Shown piece after piece: positions 8,248 to 16,721 of a stretch of 64,000 nt of DNA. The DNA is from JBBROS01 sp964246015 (lineage in GTDB: Bacteria; Pseudomonadota; Alphaproteobacteria; Acetobacterales; Acetobacteraceae), in contig CAXTPG010000004.1 of NCBI GenBank assembly GCA_964246015.1, positions 27,185-91,184 on the forward strand. Reading direction: 5' to 3'. Both the position numbers and the translations under genes were made by a program. The notes under the pieces were generated by a model. That model made no database searches. It had not been told where the DNA came from and saw only the letters and a list, made by a program, of their open reading frames with translations. Within the stretch, counting starts at the first letter, position 1, and each line of letters begins with the position of its first letter.

Positions 8248-9717
8248 ATGAACGACGCAGCCCCCGCCAGCCGCCACCTGTTCTTCCGTGTGTTCCCGTC
8301 CATCGTCCTGCCGATGTTCCTGGCGGCGATCGACACCACGATCGTCGCCACCGCCCTGCCCAACATCGCCGCCAGCCTGGGCGACGTCGAGCGCATCTCG
8401 TGGGTCGTCGTGTCCTATCTGATGGCCACCACCATCGCCGCCGCCGTCTATGGACGGCTGGGCGACGCGCTGGGGCGCAAGCGGCTGTTGATCGTCTCGC
8501 TGTGGGTGTTCATCGCGGCCTCGGTCGCCTGCGCCATCGCGCCGACCCTGCTGGCGCTGGTCGCCGCGCGGGTCTTGCAGGGCATCGGCGGGGGCGGCCT
8601 GATGACGCTGTCGCAAGCGCTGGTCGGGGAGGCGGTGCCGGGGCGGGAGCGGGGGCGCTACCAGGGGTATTTGGCGTCGGTGTTCATGATCTCCAGCACC
8701 TTCGGCCCGGTGGCGGGCGGGTGGCTGACGCAGCACCTGGGGTGGCAGTCGGTGTTCTGGGTCAACGTGCCGCTGGGCCTGGTGGCGGTCGTGATGGCGC
8801 TGCGCCTGCCGTCGCGCCCGGGCAACGGCAGCACGCGGTTCGACTGGCTGGGCCTGGCGCTGTTCACCGCCTTCGTCGTGCCGCTGCTGCTGGCGCTGGA
8901 GCAGGCGCAGCGGATCTCCTGGGCGGCGTTGCCGGGCATCGTGGGGTGGTCCGCCGTCGCGCTCGTCGCACTGGTGCTGCTGCTGCGGCAGGAGCGTCGG
9001 GCCGCCGCACCGCTGATCCCGGTGAACCTGCTGCGCCTGCCGGCGATCTGGCGGGCGGACGCGATGGGGGCCTGCGTCGGCGCGACGATCGTCGCCAGCG
9101 TGACGTTCATGCCGATCTACCTGCAGGTGGCGCGCGGGGCGCCGCCCGGCGAGGTCGGGCTGCTGATGCTGCCGCTGACGGCGGGGATCGCTGTCGGCTC
9201 CCTGGTCACGGGCAAGCTGATCAGCCGGACGGGGCGGACGGCGATCTTCCCTTCGATCGGCCAGGCGGTGGTGACGGCGTGCCTGGTGTTCCTGGCGGTG
9301 GGCGCGGCCTGGATCCCCACGTCCCGGCTGCCCTGGCTGTTCATGCTGCTGGCCATGGCGATCGGGACGACGATGCCGGTGGTGCAGGTGACGGTTCAGA
9401 CGGTGGCGGGACCGAAGAACCTGGGCGCTGCGTCCGCTTCGGTGCAGTTCACCCGCTCGATCGGCGCGGCTCTGGGGACGGCTTTGGTGGGGGCGGTCCT
9501 GTTCGCCTGGCTGACCGTGCGGGACCCCGTGACGGCCGCGCTGTTCGTGGACGTGGTGGAGCGCGGGCCCGGTGTGCTGGATGGGCTTTCTTCCGCGGTT
9601 CGGGCGGGGCTGGCGACCGAGATCGCGGGCGCGTTCCGCGCGGCGTTCCTGACGGTCGCGGGCTTCAGCACCACGGCGTTGCTGCTGGCCTGGACGCTGC
9701 CGCTGCGGCGGATTTGA
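8248..9717 (+). CDS. MFS multidrug exporter, DHA2 (EmrB/QacA) family
   Basis: 489 residues with about 14 hydrophobic helices, as in drug:H+ antiporters of the DHA2 family. Visible motifs: AAIDTTIVATALPNIAASLG in TM1, YGRLGDALGRKR (motif A) after TM2, ARVLQGIGGGGLM (motif B) in TM4, and SSTFGPVAGGWL (motif C) in TM5. No membrane-fusion partner (EmrA) is adjacent, so the substrate and the outer-membrane connection are unknown. Confidence 0.9.
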   Translation: MNDAAPASRHLFFRVFPSIVLPMFLAAIDTTIVATALPNIAASLGDVERISWVVVSYLMATTIAAAVYGRLGDALGRKRLLIVSLWVFIAASVACAIAPTLLALVAARVLQGIGGGGLMTLSQALVGEAVPGRERGRYQGYLASVFMISSTFGPVAGGWLTQHLGWQSVFWVNVPLGLVAVVMALRLPSRPGNGSTRFDWLGLALFTAFVVPLLLALEQAQRISWAALPGIVGWSAVALVALVLLLRQERRAAAPLIPVNLLRLPAIWRADAMGACVGATIVASVTFMPIYLQVARGAPPGEVGLLMLPLTAGIAVGSLVTGKLISRTGRTAIFPSIGQAVVTACLVFLAVGAAWIPTSRLPWLFMLLAMAIGTTMPVVQVTVQTVAGPKNLGAASASVQFTRSIGAALGTALVGAVLFAWLTVRDPVTAALFVDVVERGPGVLDGLSSAVRAGLATEIAGAFRAAFLTVAGFSTTALLLAWTLPLRRI

Positions 9718-9718
9718 G

Positions 9719-9916
9719 CTAGCTCAACGCCCCGATCACCTCGCACGCCGCCACGATCGCAAGCACCGCGGCAACCACCTGCCAGGCCGAAAGGCCCCAC
9801 TCGCGCTCCGGCAGCGGCTCTGGTCCGCCCTCCGGGGACCGGGGTTCCGGGGTCCAGGGGTCCGGCTGGATGCCGAACCCCCGCTCCAAAAGGCCGCCGA
9901 ACTGGCTACCGTCCAT
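9719..9916 (-). CDS. Small membrane-anchored protein (65 aa)
   Basis: 65 residues: a proline/glutamate-rich N-terminal half and one C-terminal transmembrane helix (SAWQVVAAVLAIVAACEVIGAL), so probably tail-anchored. Its ATG at 9916 sits inside the last codons of the peroxiredoxin gene (11 bp overlap), which suggests translational coupling as the last gene of the cysJ-cysI-prx operon. No family recognised. Confidence 0.5.
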   Translation of the reverse strand: MDGSQFGGLLERGFGIQPDPWTPEPRSPEGGPEPLPEREWGLSAWQVVAAVLAIVAACEVIGALS

Positions 9917-10544
9917 CGCCGACCTCCACGTAGCGCAGATAGGGCGTCTGCGCGTCCCAGCCCTGGGGGAACCGGATCTTCGCGTCGGCGTCCGACACCG
10001 ACGGCAGGATGATCGCCCGCTCGCCCGGCTTCCAGTTGACGGGCGTCGCGACCTTGGTCCGGTCCGTCAGTTGCAGGCTGTCGATCACCCGCAGGATCTC
10101 GTCGAAGTTGCGGCCGGTGCTGGGCGGATAGATCAGCATCAGCCGCACCTTCTTGTTGGGGTCGATCACGAACACCGTCCGCACGGTCACGCTCGGGTCC
10201 GCGTCCGGGTGCACCATGCCGTACAGGTTGCTGACCGTGCGGTTATGGTCCGCGATCATCGGAAAGTTGGTGGCCTGCCCCTGCGTGCGCGCGATGTCCG
10301 CGTCCCACGCGGCATGGTTGTCGGTCGTGTCGACGCTCAGGCCGATGATCTTCACGCCGCGCTTGTCGAACTCGGGCTTCAGGCGCGCCGCCTCCCCCAG
10401 CTCGGTCGTGCAGACCGGCGTGAAGTCCTTCGGGTGGCTGAACAGCACGCCCCAGCTGCCGCCCAGCCAGTCGTGGAACTTGATGCGGCCCTGGCTCGTG
10501 TCCTGTTCGAAATCGGGGGCGATCTGGCCGAGTTGGATGGTCAT
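9906..10544 (-). CDS. 1-Cys peroxiredoxin (Prx6 type)
   Basis: 212 residues of the Prx6 subfamily, which reduces peroxides with one peroxidatic Cys. The active site reads HPKDFTPVCTTELGEAARL (Cys about residue 45), and the long C-terminal extension typical of Prx6 is present (NWKPGERAIILPSVSDADAK). There is no resolving Cys in the usual 2-Cys position. The ATG overlaps the cysI stop by 4 bp, so the enzyme is made together with sulfite reductase, perhaps to protect its Fe-S/siroheme centre or in response to shared redox stress (inference). Confidence 0.93.
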   Translation of the reverse strand: MTIQLGQIAPDFEQDTSQGRIKFHDWLGGSWGVLFSHPKDFTPVCTTELGEAARLKPEFDKRGVKIIGLSVDTTDNHAAWDADIARTQGQATNFPMIADHNRTVSNLYGMVHPDADPSVTVRTVFVIDPNKKVRLMLIYPPSTGRNFDEILRVIDSLQLTDRTKVATPVNWKPGERAIILPSVSDADAKIRFPQGWDAQTPYLRYVEVGDGR

Positions 10545-12262
10545 GGCGTGGCTCCTTCGGGGACCGCGGGCGTCAGCGCCGGGTCGAGGTCGTGGTGGAA
10601 GCGGTTGCCCGCGGTCGTCGGTGCGATGTGCCCGGCCCGGATCACCCAGTCGCCGAAGCGCTCGCCCTTCTCCCGCGCGGCGGCGTATTCGTGCAGCAAC
10701 GGCGCCAGGGTGGCAACGATCCCGTCATGGTCGAGGTCCCGGCGGTGCAGCTTGTTCAGCCGCGTGCCGTCCGGGGCGGCGCCGAGATACAGGTTGTATC
10801 GCCCGGGACCGCGGCCCACCAACCCGATCTCGGCCAAATACGGCCGGGCGCAGCCGTTGGGGCACCCGGTCATGCGCATCACGACGCTGTCCTGCGCGAG
10901 GCCGGCATGGGCCATCACCGACTCGATCGCGGTGATCAGCGTGGGCAGGTAGCGTTCGCTCTCGGCCAGCGCCAGACCGCACGTCGGCAGCGCCACGCAG
11001 GCCATCGCGGCCTGCCGCAGCGGGGACGCGCTATCGTCCAGCCCATGGTCCGCAAGCAGGGCGGCGATGGGCGCACGGTCCGGGATCCCCGCGACGACCA
11101 GGTTCTGGTTGGCGGTCAGGATGAAGGTCCCGCGATGCACCTCCGCGATGGCCCGCAGCCCGGTCAGCAGGCGCCGGCCCGGCAGATCCTGGATGCGCCC
11201 GTTCTCGACGAACAGGCCGAACTGCGCGGTGCCGTCCGGTGCCTCATGCCACCCCAGCCGGTCGCCCGTGCCGGTGAACGCGGCGCCGCGCGGCGGCGGC
11301 AGGCCCCGGCCCAGATGGCGCTCGACCTCGGCACGGAAGGCCGGCAGGCCCATGCGCTCGATCGTGTATTTCAGCCGCGCGTGCTTGCGGACCCCCCGGT
11401 CGCCGTGGTCCCGCTGCGCCATCAGCACCGCGGCCGCGACGGCGACGGCCTGGTCCGTGGTGCAGAACCCGAACGCGTCGGCGGTGCGGGGGAAGGTGTC
11501 GGGTTCGCCATGGGTCATGCCCATGCCGCCGCCCACGGTCACGTCCCAGCCCTCGACGACGCCGTCGCTGACATGGGCGATGAAGCCCAGGTCGTGCGCA
11601 TACACGTCGACGTCGTTCTGCGGCGGGACGGCGATGGCGATCTTGAACTTCCGCGGCAGGTAGGTCGGGCCGTACATCGGCTCGTCCTCGGGTTCGCCGC
11701 CCGCGACGCGCTCCTCGCCCAGCCAGATCTCGTGCCAGGCCCGGGACCTGGGCAGCAGGCCGTCGCTGATGGCGTGCGCCAGCGCCAGCGCCGCCGCGTG
11801 CCCCGGTCCCTCGTGCGGGTTCACCGTCGCGATGACGTTGCGGTTGACGTCGCCGCAGGCCGCGATGGTGTCCAGCAGCGCGTCGTTCACCGCGGCGATC
11901 GCGGGGCGCAGATTGCCCTTCAGGATGCCGTGGAACTGCACCGTCTCCCGCGTCGTCAGCCGGATGGTGCCGTTCGCCCGCTCCCGCGCGATCTCGTGCA
12001 ACTGCAGCCATTGCGCGGGGGTGACCTGGCCACCGGGGATGCGAAGCCGGGCCATGAAGCTGTAGGCGGGCTCCATGCGCTTGCGGCCGCGTTCGGACCG
12101 CAGGTCGCGGTCGTCCTGCTGGTAGATGCCGTGGAACTTCGTCAGTTGCGTGTCGTCGTCCGCCAGCGCGCCCGTCTGCGGGATCACGAGGCCCCCGGCG
12201 ATGCCGCCGCGCAGGGCGTGGCTGCCGGCCTTGATGTGCTCGTTCTTTGACAGGGTGGCCAT
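10541..12262 (-). CDS. cysI: NADPH-dependent assimilatory sulfite reductase, hemoprotein (beta) subunit
   Basis: 573-residue siroheme/[4Fe-4S] subunit that reduces sulfite to sulfide in cysteine biosynthesis. The cluster ligands are visible as CVALPTCGLALAESER and TGCPNGCARPYLAEIGLVG (Cys-x5-Cys ... Cys-x3-Cys); the N-terminal ferredoxin-reductase-like half carries RIPGGQVTPAQWLQLHEIA and the siroheme-binding TTRETVQFHGI. It starts on the last base of the cysJ stop (TGATG overlap) and ends overlapping the peroxiredoxin start, so cysJ-cysI-prx is one operon. Confidence 0.95.
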   Translation of the reverse strand: MATLSKNEHIKAGSHALRGGIAGGLVIPQTGALADDDTQLTKFHGIYQQDDRDLRSERGRKRMEPAYSFMARLRIPGGQVTPAQWLQLHEIARERANGTIRLTTRETVQFHGILKGNLRPAIAAVNDALLDTIAACGDVNRNVIATVNPHEGPGHAAALALAHAISDGLLPRSRAWHEIWLGEERVAGGEPEDEPMYGPTYLPRKFKIAIAVPPQNDVDVYAHDLGFIAHVSDGVVEGWDVTVGGGMGMTHGEPDTFPRTADAFGFCTTDQAVAVAAAVLMAQRDHGDRGVRKHARLKYTIERMGLPAFRAEVERHLGRGLPPPRGAAFTGTGDRLGWHEAPDGTAQFGLFVENGRIQDLPGRRLLTGLRAIAEVHRGTFILTANQNLVVAGIPDRAPIAALLADHGLDDSASPLRQAAMACVALPTCGLALAESERYLPTLITAIESVMAHAGLAQDSVVMRMTGCPNGCARPYLAEIGLVGRGPGRYNLYLGAAPDGTRLNKLHRRDLDHDGIVATLAPLLHEYAAAREKGERFGDWVIRAGHIAPTTAGNRFHHDLDPALTPAVPEGATP

Positions 12263-14022
12263 CAGTACACGTCCAGCAGGTAGCGGCCCTGGGCCTTCAT
12301 CGCGTCCAGCTCGGCCTCCGCCCGTTCGGGCGAGAGCCTGCCCTGGTCTCCGAGGATGGTGCGCAGCGCGGCGTGGACATCCCGGGCCATGCGGGCCTGG
12401 TCGCCGCAGACATAGACGCGGGCGCCGTCCCCGATCCAGGCGTGCAGCTCCGCGGCACGGTCCAGCATGGCGTGCTGGACATACCGCTTGGCGTCCTGGT
12501 CGCGGCTGAACGCGACGTCCAGCCGGGTCAGCACGCCGCGCGCGATCCAGTCCTGCCAGTCGAGCTGATACAGGAAGTCGTGGCTGTACTGCCGGTCGCC
12601 GAAGAACAACCAGGTCCGCCCGCCACCGCCGATCGCGTCGCGGTCCTGCATGAAGGCGCGGAACGGCGCGACGCCCGTGCCCGGCCCGATCATGATCAGC
12701 GGCACCGACGCGTCGTCGGGCAGGCGGAAGTGCGGATTGGGTTTCACATAGACCGGCACGGTGTCGCCCACGCGCCGCCGGTCGGCGATCCAGGTCGACG
12801 CGACGCCCCCCCGCTCCCGCCCATGCGTCGCATACCGCACGGCGGAGACCAGCAGATGCGCCTCGTCCGGCGCGGCGCGCTGGCTGGACGCGATCGAATA
12901 CAGCCGCGGCGCCAAGGGCCGCAGCACGCCCAGCAGCTGCTCCGGCGCAAGACGCAGCCCGTGCTCCGCTAGCAGGTCGATCACCTGGCGCCCCGGCAGG
13001 TATGCGGCCAGCGCATCCTTGTCGTCGGCCAAGGCACGCAGCGCCGCGGCCCCGGTCGCGTCCGCCAGTTGCCGCACCAGATGGCCGGTCAGCGTCGTGA
13101 TGTCGTGGCGCGTCGTCAGCGCCGCCCGCATCGCCGCGTCACCCCCCAGCCCGGCCGCCTGCAGCACCTGGTCGACCAGCACCGGGTCGTTCTGCGGCAC
13201 GATGCCGAGCGAGTCGCCGGGCTGGTAGACGAGGCCGGATCCCGCCAGGCTCAGCTCCACGTGGAAGGTCTGCTTGCCGGACCGGCTGGAGTTGAGGTTC
13301 ACCAGTTCCGTGATCTCGGCGGCATACGGCGCGGCCTTCGTGATGGCGGCGGGCGCGCCGAAATCGACGTGGATGACGCTCGCCCCCGCGTCGTCCCCGG
13401 TGCCCCGCAACGCCGTGAGCGTCGTGCCGAGCCACGCGGCGGCGGGCGCCTCGTAATCCAGGTCGCAGTCCAGCCGGGGCGCCGCGCGGGTGGCGCCCAA
13501 CGCTTCAAGCCGCTCGTCGATGCTGCGGCCGGTTTCGCAGAACTGGGCATAGGCGCGGTCGCCCAGGGCCAGCACGGCGAAGCGCACGCCGTCGAGCCGG
13601 GGCGCGTCGGGCGCCATCAAGGCGCGCAGGAATCCGGTGGCGCGCTGCGGCGCCTCGCCCTCGCCCCAGGTGCTCGCGATCACCAGCAGCGTTCCCGCGC
13701 CGGCCAGCGCGGCGGGCGTGGCGTCCGCCGTGTCCAGCACGCGCGCTGCGAAGCCCAGGCGGGCGGCGTCGCGCTTGGCCGACAGCGCCAGCGCCTCGGA
13801 ATTGCCGGACTCCGTCGCGAACAGGATCGTGAGCTTCGGCCGCGCGGCCGGGGGAGCGGCGGCGGGCGCCACCGGCCCGGCCTGCCCCGCCTCGATCCCC
13901 GCCAGGAACCCGGCCAGCCAGTTGCGCTGCGCCGGGGTGGCGGGGCCGATCACGCGGTTGAGCTGCGCGATGGCGTCGGGCGGGAAGGGCGCGTTGTCGG
14001 GCAGGCGGGCGGCGGCGGTCAT
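12262..14022 (-). CDS. cysJ: Sulfite reductase flavoprotein (alpha) subunit
   Basis: About 586 residues. Domains in order: N-terminal flavodoxin domain (LTILFATESGNSEALALS ... STWGEGEAP), FAD-binding connecting region (VELSLAGSGLVYQPGDSLGIV and RLYSIASSQ), and NADPH-binding domain (MIGPGTGVAPFRAFMQDR, FFGDRQYSHDFLYQ, YVCGDQARMARDVH), ending in LLDVY. It passes electrons from NADPH through FAD/FMN to CysI. ATG codons two residues apart at 14028 and 14022 are both possible; an in-frame ATG at 14142 would add residues that look non-conserved. It is first in the operon with cysI and prx. Confidence 0.94.
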   Translation of the reverse strand: MTAAARLPDNAPFPPDAIAQLNRVIGPATPAQRNWLAGFLAGIEAGQAGPVAPAAAPPAARPKLTILFATESGNSEALALSAKRDAARLGFAARVLDTADATPAALAGAGTLLVIASTWGEGEAPQRATGFLRALMAPDAPRLDGVRFAVLALGDRAYAQFCETGRSIDERLEALGATRAAPRLDCDLDYEAPAAAWLGTTLTALRGTGDDAGASVIHVDFGAPAAITKAAPYAAEITELVNLNSSRSGKQTFHVELSLAGSGLVYQPGDSLGIVPQNDPVLVDQVLQAAGLGGDAAMRAALTTRHDITTLTGHLVRQLADATGAAALRALADDKDALAAYLPGRQVIDLLAEHGLRLAPEQLLGVLRPLAPRLYSIASSQRAAPDEAHLLVSAVRYATHGRERGGVASTWIADRRRVGDTVPVYVKPNPHFRLPDDASVPLIMIGPGTGVAPFRAFMQDRDAIGGGGRTWLFFGDRQYSHDFLYQLDWQDWIARGVLTRLDVAFSRDQDAKRYVQHAMLDRAAELHAWIGDGARVYVCGDQARMARDVHAALRTILGDQGRLSPERAEAELDAMKAQGRYLLDVY

Positions 14023-14166
14023 GGGCATTCCCGGCAATCTGGCCCTCAGATAGAAGGGGGTTCTCCAATCCCGGCAAGGCCGGGGCGCGAGAAAGCATGG
14101 AAATGCCATGCACGCGCCGTCCAGGAGAACCGTATTCCACAACGCCGGCGCCCCGTGGGATGCCGT

Positions 14167-15387
14167 TCACCCCCCGGCACGCCGCCGGGCCAGGTCGATG
14201 GCGAGCAGCGCCGCACATCCCATCGCCGCGGACACGACGACGCCCTGAAGCGGCCCCACCTGGTCCGACAGCACTCCGATCAGCATCTGCCCCAGCGGCG
14301 CCACGCCGATCGCGACCGTGATCAGCCCCATGACGCGCGACCGCAGCGCCACCGGCGTGCCCGTCAGGATGATGCTCGTCTGCGTGTTGCCGAACACCGC
14401 CATGCCCAGCCCGCCGACGATCAGCACCAGGCACGCGCCCGCATAGCCGGGCATCACCGGCATCAGCATCAAGGACACCACGAACAGCACCGACCCGCCG
14501 ATCAACCAGGCCCCCGGGTTCGCGGGCGGCGGCCGCCGGGCCAGCAGCAGCCCGCCCGCCAGCGCGCCCAGCGGCTCGCCTGCCGCCAGCAGGCCCACGG
14601 CGGCGTCGCCGACCCCGAAGCCCACCCGCGCGATGGGCGCCACCATCGCCGCGTAGGAGAACGCGAACAGGTTCATGGTCGCGGTGACCGCGAGCACCGT
14701 CAGCACCGCCGGCTGCCGCGCGGCGTACCGGAACCCGTCGGCAAGGTCCCGGGGGATCCGGGCCAGCGCCAGCACCTGCGGCGGCTGGCTGTGCGCGATG
14801 CCCGGCACGACGGCGGCGCAGACGACGTAGCACGCGGCCGAGATCGCGAAGGCCCCGGACAGGCCCAGCCAGGCGAAGGCCACGCTGCCCATCAGCGGTC
14901 CCACGATTCGCGCGGCGGAGTTCGTGAGGCTGTCGAGCGCGATGACGCGGGACACGTGATCGACGCCCGCGCACTCGCCGATCATGCGCCGCCGCGCCGA
15001 CAGCTCCGTCGCCCAGACGGTGCCGCTGACGAAGGCGGCGACGGCCAGGTGCCACGGCTGCGCGCCGCCCCTGGCTGCCAGGATGGCGACCATCGCGGCC
15101 ACGGCCGCGCTGATCGCCATGCCCGCGAACAGCACACGCTTGCGGCTGACCGCGTCGCACACGACGCCCGCGACGGCCCCGAACAGCAGCATCGGCAGGC
15201 TGCGCGCCGCCAGCACGAAGGCAACCGCGAGGCCCGACCCCGTCGCGTCGAACGTGAACAGCCCGGCGGCCAGCATCTCCAGCCACCGCATGGCGTTGAC
15301 CACGCCGCCGATCAGCCACAGCCGCCGGAAGGTGCTGGACGCAAGGACGCCGGCGATCGGGCCTTGCCGTTTGTGTGACGAGTCCAT
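14167..15387 (-). CDS. MFS transporter (MFS_3 / EntS-like)
   Basis: About 406 residues with 12 predicted helices in two halves, starting MDSSHKRQGPIAGVLASSTF. The N-terminal pattern RRLWLIGGVVNAMRWLEMLAAG and the loop GVVCDAVSRKRVLF (motif A-like) resemble the MFS_3 group of efflux carriers (enterobactin exporter EntS and relatives). The substrate is unknown. It points in the same direction as cysJ but is separated by about 145 bp, so co-transcription is uncertain. Confidence 0.8.
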   Translation of the reverse strand: MDSSHKRQGPIAGVLASSTFRRLWLIGGVVNAMRWLEMLAAGLFTFDATGSGLAVAFVLAARSLPMLLFGAVAGVVCDAVSRKRVLFAGMAISAAVAAMVAILAARGGAQPWHLAVAAFVSGTVWATELSARRRMIGECAGVDHVSRVIALDSLTNSAARIVGPLMGSVAFAWLGLSGAFAISAACYVVCAAVVPGIAHSQPPQVLALARIPRDLADGFRYAARQPAVLTVLAVTATMNLFAFSYAAMVAPIARVGFGVGDAAVGLLAAGEPLGALAGGLLLARRPPPANPGAWLIGGSVLFVVSLMLMPVMPGYAGACLVLIVGGLGMAVFGNTQTSIILTGTPVALRSRVMGLITVAIGVAPLGQMLIGVLSDQVGPLQGVVVSAAMGCAALLAIDLARRRAGG

Positions 15388-15475
15388 CCCGCCGCCAGTC
15401 TGCACCGGACGGGGGGTGCGGCCCAGGGGGGGGCGCGCGACGTCGGAACAGCGACCCGTGGGCCGCAGCCAGCCG

Positions 15476-16078
15476 TCAACCCGGCGGCGTTTCCGCCGGC
15501 TCGTCCAGCTCCGGGCCCCACATCCGCTCCAGCCCGTACAGCGCCCGCGCCTCTGGCTTGAACAGGTGCACGACGATGTCGCCCGCGTCGATCAGCACCC
15601 AGTCGGAGCCGCCGCTGCCCTCGATCTGCACCCGCTTGATGCCGATCTCCTCCAGCTTTTCTTCCAGGTGCTGCGCCATCGCGCTGATCTGCCGGTCGGC
15701 AAGCCCGGTCGCGATCACCATCCGGTCGGTGAACGCGGCGCGGCCGGCCAGGTCGAGCGTCACGACCTCCTCGGCCTTGTCCGCCTCCAGGCTCTCGACG
15801 ATCACCGCCTGCATCCGGTCCAGGCGTTCGGTCTGACTGGGCTTGGGGGGCGCGGCCTTCTTCGCGCGCGGTCCCGCGGCCGCCGCCTTCTTGCGCGGCG
15901 TGCCCGGCGCCTTCGCGGCCTCGGCCAGCTCCGGCACGGGTTTCGGCGGCTTCCGCTTGGCGGGCGGCTTCGCGGCCGGGTCGGAGGTGGGCTTCCTGGC
16001 GATGGCGGTGTGCTCCTTCAGGCGCCGCTTGTCGCAAGGACGGGGGCCGGCTGCAACTGTGGCGGCGGGCGGGGCCAT
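15476..16078 (-). CDS. rsfS: Ribosomal silencing factor RsfS
   Basis: RsfS binds ribosomal protein uL14 and blocks subunit joining in stationary phase. The conserved domain covers about the last 120 residues: AVIVESLEADKAEEVVTLDLAG, FTDRMVIATGLADRQISAMA and WVLIDAGDIVVHLFKPEARALYGLERMW. Ahead of it lies a Lys/Pro/Ala-rich basic extension. The start is uncertain: the ATG at 16078 overlaps nadD by 61 bp, while no other ATG/GTG/TTG occurs until a Met inside the domain. The order proA-nadD-rsfS is a common arrangement. Confidence 0.85.
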   Translation of the reverse strand: MAPPAATVAAGPRPCDKRRLKEHTAIARKPTSDPAAKPPAKRKPPKPVPELAEAAKAPGTPRKKAAAAGPRAKKAAPPKPSQTERLDRMQAVIVESLEADKAEEVVTLDLAGRAAFTDRMVIATGLADRQISAMAQHLEEKLEEIGIKRVQIEGSGGSDWVLIDAGDIVVHLFKPEARALYGLERMWGPELDEPAETPPG

Positions 16079-16719
16079 GCGAGGTGCGGCTCCGCATGGC
16101 CCAACTGACGCAGCGCGGTGGCCGAGGCCGCGTTCTGACGCGCCGGCAGGAAGGTCCAGGCCGGCACCGCCCAGGCGGCCAGCGCGGGGGCCGCGCGCGC
16201 CGGCAGCAGCGCCGGCCGCAGCCGCTGCGCCGCCTGGCCCGACAGCGCACGCTGATTGTACGTCGGGCGCGGCATGACGGCGAATGGCATCGTCGCCGCG
16301 ATCCCGGTCCAGTGCTGCCAGCGCGGCAGTTGCACCAGGTTGTCCGCGCCCATCACCCAGACGAAGCGCACGCACGGGAACCGCCGCCGCAGCGCCCGCA
16401 GCGTGTCGAAGGTGAAGCGCGTGTGCAGCCGCGATTCCAGGGACGTCGCCACGATCCGCCGCCCGTCCGCGATGCCGCGCGCGCTCTCCAGCCGGTCCGC
16501 CATCGGGGCCATGCCATAGCCGGACTTCAGCGGGTTGCCCGGTGAGACGAGCAGCCACACCTGGTCAAGCCGCAACCGCTGCAGCGCCAGCCGTGCGACG
16601 TGCAGGTGGCCCTCATGCGCCGGGTTGAACGATCCGCCCAGCACGCCCACCCGGGTGCGGCGGCGGTCGCCCCAGTCGGGGATCGGGTCCGGGATGGGGC
16701 CGGCGACCCCGCCCACCAT
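16018..16719 (-). CDS. nadD: Nicotinate-nucleotide adenylyltransferase
   Basis: 233 residues. NadD adenylates nicotinate mononucleotide in NAD biosynthesis. The nucleotidyltransferase start GVLGGSFNPAHEGHLHVARLA carries the HxGH-type signature, and LVSPGNPLKS, FVWVMGADNL and the W-x-x-I region follow as in the family. The C-terminal ISSTxIR-type segment is degraded or hard to see here; the tail reads LATSGA. The ATG at 16719 follows the proA stop by 2 bp. Confidence 0.9.
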   Translation of the reverse strand: MVGGVAGPIPDPIPDWGDRRRTRVGVLGGSFNPAHEGHLHVARLALQRLRLDQVWLLVSPGNPLKSGYGMAPMADRLESARGIADGRRIVATSLESRLHTRFTFDTLRALRRRFPCVRFVWVMGADNLVQLPRWQHWTGIAATMPFAVMPRPTYNQRALSGQAAQRLRPALLPARAAPALAAWAVPAWTFLPARQNAASATALRQLGHAEPHLAWPRPPPQLQPAPVLATSGA

Positions 16720-16721
16720 GG

